In this document: piece after piece, positions 61,401 to 64,000 of the stretch | Layout: the number at the start of each line of letters is the position of its first letter | Position numbering within the stretch: position 1 is the stretch's first letter | Assembly (NCBI RefSeq): GCF_009696265.1 | Contig: NZ_VUMH01000005.1 | Coordinates: 62,001 to 126,000, forward strand | Length of the DNA: 64,000 nucleotides | Reading direction: 5' to 3' | DNA from: Desulfovibrio porci | GTDB lineage: Bacteria > Desulfobacterota > Desulfovibrionia > Desulfovibrionales > Desulfovibrionaceae | Position numbers and translations under genes: made by a program | Notes under the pieces: model-generated | Databases searched by the model: none | Seen by the model: the letters and a program-made list of their open reading frames with translations, nothing else | Told to the model about the DNA's origin: nothing

Positions 61401-62167
61401 GGCGACGGCGTGATTTCGATCAGTTTCTGATGGTTGCGCTGCACGGTGCAGTCGCGTTCATCGAAAGCGAAGACGTTGCCGTACATGTCGGCGATGACCT
61501 GGATTTCAATGTGGCGCACGCCGCTCAGAAATTTTTCCACAAAAAGGCGCGGATTGCCGAAGGAGGCCTGAGCCATGGAAGAGGCCTTGAAAAAGGCGTC
61601 TTCCAGTTCGGCTTCATTATGAATGGCGAAAATGCCCCTGCCGCCGCCGCCGCCTTCGGCCTTGAGCATGATGGGCAGGCCTATTTCGCTGATCAGGCGG
61701 CGGGCTGTGGGGATGTCCACCGCGCCTTCGGAACCGGGCACCACCGGAATGCCCAGCTTGCGGGCCACCTCGCGCGCCTGGACCTTGTTGCCCAGCAGGT
61801 TCATGGCCTCGGCCGTGGCGCCGATGAAGGTGATGCCGGCTTCCTTGCAGCGTTGCGGAAAGCGCGTGTCTTCGGAGGCAAAGCCCCAGCCGGGGTGAAT
61901 GCCCACCACACCGCGCTGCTTGGCCAGGTCGATGATTCTGTCAATGTCCAGATAGGCGCGCGGCTCGCTGCCCAGCAGGACCAATTCCTGAGCCGTGGAA
62001 GCGGCGGGGGCGGTTTTGTCCACATCCGTGGCGGTCATGGCCGCCACCGCGTCGAAGCGCTCCCGGATTGAACGGCAAATACGCCGGGCCGGAATGCCCC
62101 GGTTCGCCACCAGAATGACCTTGCCCTTCAGAAAATCCTGAACTTCCGCGAATGTCTTGTTGGCCAT
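58466..62167 (-). CDS. pyc: Pyruvate carboxylase, divergent, with C-terminal zinc ribbon, 1233 aa
   Basis: Pyruvate + bicarbonate + ATP to oxaloacetate. Biotin carboxylase domain (VANRGIPARRICRSI, AEGGGGGRGIF, RDCTVQRNHQKLIE, EVNTRLQVEHGITE), carboxyltransferase barrel, and biotinyl domain with Lys1161 in IMKQEK instead of AMKM. Carboxyltransferase motifs are altered: RDFTQS for RDAHQS, LKDMGGVCPP for KDMAGLL. The last 26 residues form a zinc ribbon (Cys1208, 1213, 1225, 1228), unusual in this enzyme. Fifteen bases downstream of birA. Confidence 0.9.
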   Translation of the reverse strand: MANKTFAEVQDFLKGKVILVANRGIPARRICRSIRERFDAVAAMTATDVDKTAPAASTAQELVLLGSEPRAYLDIDRIIDLAKQRGVVGIHPGWGFASEDTRFPQRCKEAGITFIGATAEAMNLLGNKVQAREVARKLGIPVVPGSEGAVDIPTARRLISEIGLPIMLKAEGGGGGRGIFAIHNEAELEDAFFKASSMAQASFGNPRLFVEKFLSGVRHIEIQVIADMYGNVFAFDERDCTVQRNHQKLIEITPSPWPGVTRELRERLKDYSRRLVRAVGYHSLATVEFLVTPDGSPYLIEVNTRLQVEHGITECRYGIDLVEEQIAVAFGAELRYREENLRPSYCAMQVRINCENPQDNFSPNSGLISRYVSPGGLGVRLDSNISAGYEFPANYDSAGALLIAYAHDWEKTLGIMARALGEYVIGGIKTTIPFFRKVIKNPLFRKGDINTNFIADHPELMLYTDLAPEGERLARLVAEISAKGFNPYVQLGEYRSDTTPCLGPFEPVLPTISTAARRQPSPYPQGDRLATLDYIRDSGYVHFTDTTPRDFTQSNSGNRFRLAEDRLIGPYLDNVGYFSIENGGGAHFHVAMMANMTYPFTEAREWNSFAPKTLKQLLVRSTNVLGYTPQPRNLMRKTGEMICDHYQVVRCFDFLNHVENMRPIAEVVMSRKDVIFQPALSMSWARGFDTPHYLSVTEAILRMVGDVMGVDPREASRHIILGLKDMGGVCPPRFMTELVSALRKAWPELVLHYHRHYTDGLFVPACGAAAKAGAHILDVGLGSAVRSYGQGDVLSTMAYLEDELGLKCHLNKNAIRDANFVCKQIMPYYDRYCAPYFQGIDYDVTLHGMPGGATSSSQEGAMKQGYIHLLPYMLKFLEGTRQIVRYHDVTPGSQITWNTAFLAVTGAWKRGGEDEVRYLLEVLGEVTRTPEAELSPEMRKARLSIYQDCNDAFRNLLMGKFGKLPLGFPADWVYESAFGSDWKAAIAKRTENSPLETLPDVNLAAEEKACTEILKRQPNAEEFVLYLNHPADALKTIQFKTKYGDPNNLPLHVWFEGLKVGQDLYFNETSGKPHHLALLSISRPNDAGISICRYVLDSEFMSCEVQVSQPTGQKGKGALMADPSNRYQVAAPSNGDLWVMYVHPGDVVKAGEELFNVSIMKQEKAVLAPVDGIVKRVLKTADFKESKQMVSVREGELIVELGPVPRMCSNEACGQPIPMDNVAFCPYCGSRVG

Positions 62168-62181
62168 GCCTTTTCAGCCCT

Positions 62182-63006
62182 TTATGATAGTCTTTCGGAA
62201 AGCCGGAGGCTTCCGCTTAGCCATTCCTCACAGCGACCGTTGCAGAGCAGGCGCAGTCCCCCGGCCGGAGTAAGACCTTCCAGCCTGCCGCGCACTCTGC
62301 GTTGCCCCTCAACCAGCTCCACATCTCTACCGCGCCAAAGCAGTAATTCCTCTGTCCGGGTTTTCCACCGGTCGGACAGAGAGTGGCCGTTGTTATATGC
62401 CGAATGCACATGCTTTACAAGCCGCTGCCAGAGAGACTCGGCCAACGGAGCGGGACGGTCTGGCCCGTCGGCCAGACTCGCGGCGGGCATGGCCGCGTCG
62501 ACCCGCAAAGCGTCGTCGGGCGGCGCGCTGTTCACATTGACGCCTATGCCCGCCAGCAGCACGCCGCCCCGCTCCTCCAGCAGGATGCCCGCCAGTTTGC
62601 GGGGGCCGCCCGGCAGACAGAGCACCAGATCATTGGGCCACTTAAGCAGCACCGGCCAGCCTTCGGCGCGCAGGGCGCAGGCCAGCAGCAGTCCCATGGC
62701 CGGAGCCGCCGCCGTGCCGTCGAAAGGCGGCTGTACCGGCAGGCGCAGAGCGGCATAGATATTCCCCGGCGGCGACACCCAGGACCGCCGCAACTGCCCG
62801 CGTCCTGACGTCTGGCTGACGGCCTGGACGCTGTCCCAGATCTTCAGTCGGCCACGCCCGGACAGAAGAAAGGCCACGTCCAGAGTGGATGAAACCTCGC
62901 CGAAGCGCCAGACAAAGGGAGCACGGACAGCGCCCGGGTCAGCGCTGCCCGCAACGGCCGCCTGAGCGCTTTTCCCGCATTCCGGGCTGTGGCATACTGA
63001 GCTCAT
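62182..63006 (-). CDS. birA: Biotin-protein ligase, monofunctional, 274 aa
   Basis: Transfers biotinyl-AMP to acceptor lysines. Biotin loop TSGRGQLRRSWVSPPGNIY, catalytic KWPNDLVL and AGILLEE. No N-terminal helix-turn-helix, so it is the non-repressor class. Adjacent pyc is the obvious substrate. The ATG at 63006 shares bases with the divergent tRNA nucleotidyltransferase start; GAGG is at a suitable distance. Confidence 0.92.
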   Translation of the reverse strand: MSSVCHSPECGKSAQAAVAGSADPGAVRAPFVWRFGEVSSTLDVAFLLSGRGRLKIWDSVQAVSQTSGRGQLRRSWVSPPGNIYAALRLPVQPPFDGTAAAPAMGLLLACALRAEGWPVLLKWPNDLVLCLPGGPRKLAGILLEERGGVLLAGIGVNVNSAPPDDALRVDAAMPAASLADGPDRPAPLAESLWQRLVKHVHSAYNNGHSLSDRWKTRTEELLLWRGRDVELVEGQRRVRGRLEGLTPAGGLRLLCNGRCEEWLSGSLRLSERLS

Positions 63007-64000
63007 GGAACTTTACCTCGTGGGCGGGGCCGTGCGTGATCTGCTGCTGGGCCGCGTCCCTGTTGAACTGGATTTCGCCTTCTCCGGCGCTATGGCCGAT
63101 TTCCTGGCCGCCCACCCTGATGCCCGTCCGGTGGGCAAAAGCGTGCGCGTCTGTCTCTGGCGGGGCCGCGAATGCATGCCGCTTCGCGGCGGCAGTCTGG
63201 AGGCGGACCTGCTGGCCAGGGATCTCACCGTCAATGCCATGGCCCTGGACAGCCGCGGCCTGCTGCGCGTCCATCCCCAGGCCCTGGCCGACCTGCGATC
63301 ACGCCGCCTGCGGCCTGCCTCGCCCACAGCTCTGTCCGACGACCCGGCGCGGGTGTTCCGGCTGGCCCGCTTCGCGGCCTCCTGGCCGGACTGGCAGGTG
63401 GATGGGGAAGCCTGCGCCCAGATGCGCGCTCTGCTCCCGTCCGCGCTGGCGGCTATTCCGGCGGAGCGTGTGGGACGCGAACTGCGCAAGGCCCTGGCCG
63501 CGCCCGCGCCCGCGCGTTTTCTTGAAACGCTGGCGGCGGGAAACGCGCTGGTTCCCTGGTTCGCAGAACTGGAAACCGCCCGGGACATTCCCGCCGGACC
63601 GGCGCGCTGGCATAAAAATTCCGTGCTGGGGCACACAGCGCGGATTATGAATCTGACCGCCGGTGATCCTCTGGCCGTCTGGATGGCGCTCTGCCACGAT
63701 CTGGGCAAAATCGGCACGGACCCGGCCCTGCTGCCGCACCATTACGGCCATGAGCAGCGCGGCATCGCTTTGGCTCAGGGCCTGGCCGAGCGCCTGCGCC
63801 TGCCCGCGCTGTTTAGTAAAGCGGGCGCGCTGGCCGCCGCCGAGCACATGAAGGCCGGCATGCTGCCGCGCCTGCGTCCCGGCACCCGGCGCGACCTGCT
63901 CTGGCGTGTGCATCAGGCCGGTTTGAGCGCGCCTTTCTGGCGACTGGCCGACGCCGACAGCAACAGCCGCGTCGGCACGGAAGCACTGCGTCAACTGGCC
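63005..64000 (+). CDS. HD-domain tRNA nucleotidyltransferase, 3' truncated (possible CC-adding enzyme)
   Basis: Frame open to the window end, 332 codons. Class II nucleotidyltransferase: LVGGAVRDLLLG (Gly7-Gly8), metal ligands in VELDF (Glu21, Asp23), RDLTVNAMALD, DDPARVFRLARFAA and PAERVGREL, then an HD phosphohydrolase motif CHDLGK (His231, Asp232). With the larger DHH-linked enzyme at 26178 also in the window, this one may add the two Cs; that is inference. The ATG lacks a good ribosome site. Confidence 0.85.
   Translation, partial: MELYLVGGAVRDLLLGRVPVELDFAFSGAMADFLAAHPDARPVGKSVRVCLWRGRECMPLRGGSLEADLLARDLTVNAMALDSRGLLRVHPQALADLRSRRLRPASPTALSDDPARVFRLARFAASWPDWQVDGEACAQMRALLPSALAAIPAERVGRELRKALAAPAPARFLETLAAGNALVPWFAELETARDIPAGPARWHKNSVLGHTARIMNLTAGDPLAVWMALCHDLGKIGTDPALLPHHYGHEQRGIALAQGLAERLRLPALFSKAGALAAAEHMKAGMLPRLRPGTRRDLLWRVHQAGLSAPFWRLADADSNSRVGTEALRQLA

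Noticed and set aside
59843-62071. A 742-residue plus-strand frame
   Set aside because: Antisense to pyc, His/Gly-rich, no domain signature.
1-64000. CRISPR arrays, prophage, toxin-antitoxin or anti-phage defence systems
   Set aside because: I saw no regularly spaced repeats, phage structural genes or recognised defence modules; addAB, mutS, rarA and Smr here look like ordinary repair genes.

Overview
This 64 kb window is a GC-rich, gene-dense chromosomal segment made almost entirely of housekeeping genes. The Gram-negative envelope genes (lolA, bamD, lipoproteins, LapA-like protein), an addA-addB pair, a very long PEP synthase beside pyruvate carboxylase, and a chemotaxis operon with a ParA ATPase together suggest a sulfate-reducing member of the Desulfovibrionaceae. 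That assignment is an inference from gene content and protein style; there is no marker rRNA here. I see no prophage, insertion sequence, CRISPR array or defence island.

Left part (1-30 kb). addA (cut by the window edge) overlaps addB. A flavin oxidoreductase gene follows, then lolA, ftsK and efp on the minus strand. engB faces a CDF metal transporter. A trxA-trxB-bamD operon, an fbp-tsaD pair and a Cache-like lipoprotein come next. Then there is a pgsA/small ORF/ftsB-like/TPR operon, a pcm-mrp pair, an M23 peptidase, a small metal-binding membrane protein, a GGDEF-folK pair, and xerD overlapping a DHH-CBS-tRNA nucleotidyltransferase fusion, a HIT protein and a LapA-like protein.

Middle part (30-45 kb). 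mutS overlaps a DUF1992 gene and converges on an Smr-domain gene. A rimI-tpiA/secG group lies head-to-head with a divergent NUDIX gene. A GAF-mreB-suhB operon is divergent from an operon of an unrecognised 578-residue protein, rsmE, rarA and plsC. A tRNA-Pro(CGG) gene, with CCA encoded, follows on the minus strand.

Right part (45-64 kb). The most distinctive locus is one co-directional run, cheB-HEAT repeat-cheR-parA-cheW-cheY-cheA. It has no receptor gene and carries several domain peculiarities: ParA next to a CheW with an N-terminal extension, a CheA with three HPt-like modules of which one lacks the histidine, and a Phe-punctuated disordered tail on CheR. It is followed by a minus-strand carbon module (birA, pyc, ppsA) that converts pyruvate to oxaloacetate and to PEP, with the biotin ligase encoded beside its likely substrate. 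The window ends inside an HD-domain tRNA nucleotidyltransferase, the second such enzyme here, which suggests split CC-adding and A-adding activities.

Other notable details are an ftsK whose best start codon is ACG behind a strong Shine-Dalgarno, a pyruvate carboxylase with altered carboxyltransferase motifs and a C-terminal zinc ribbon, and two pairs of divergent genes whose start codons overlap. I did not find a clearly new system. The best candidates for new biology are the chemotaxis array module and the orphan 578-residue protein.
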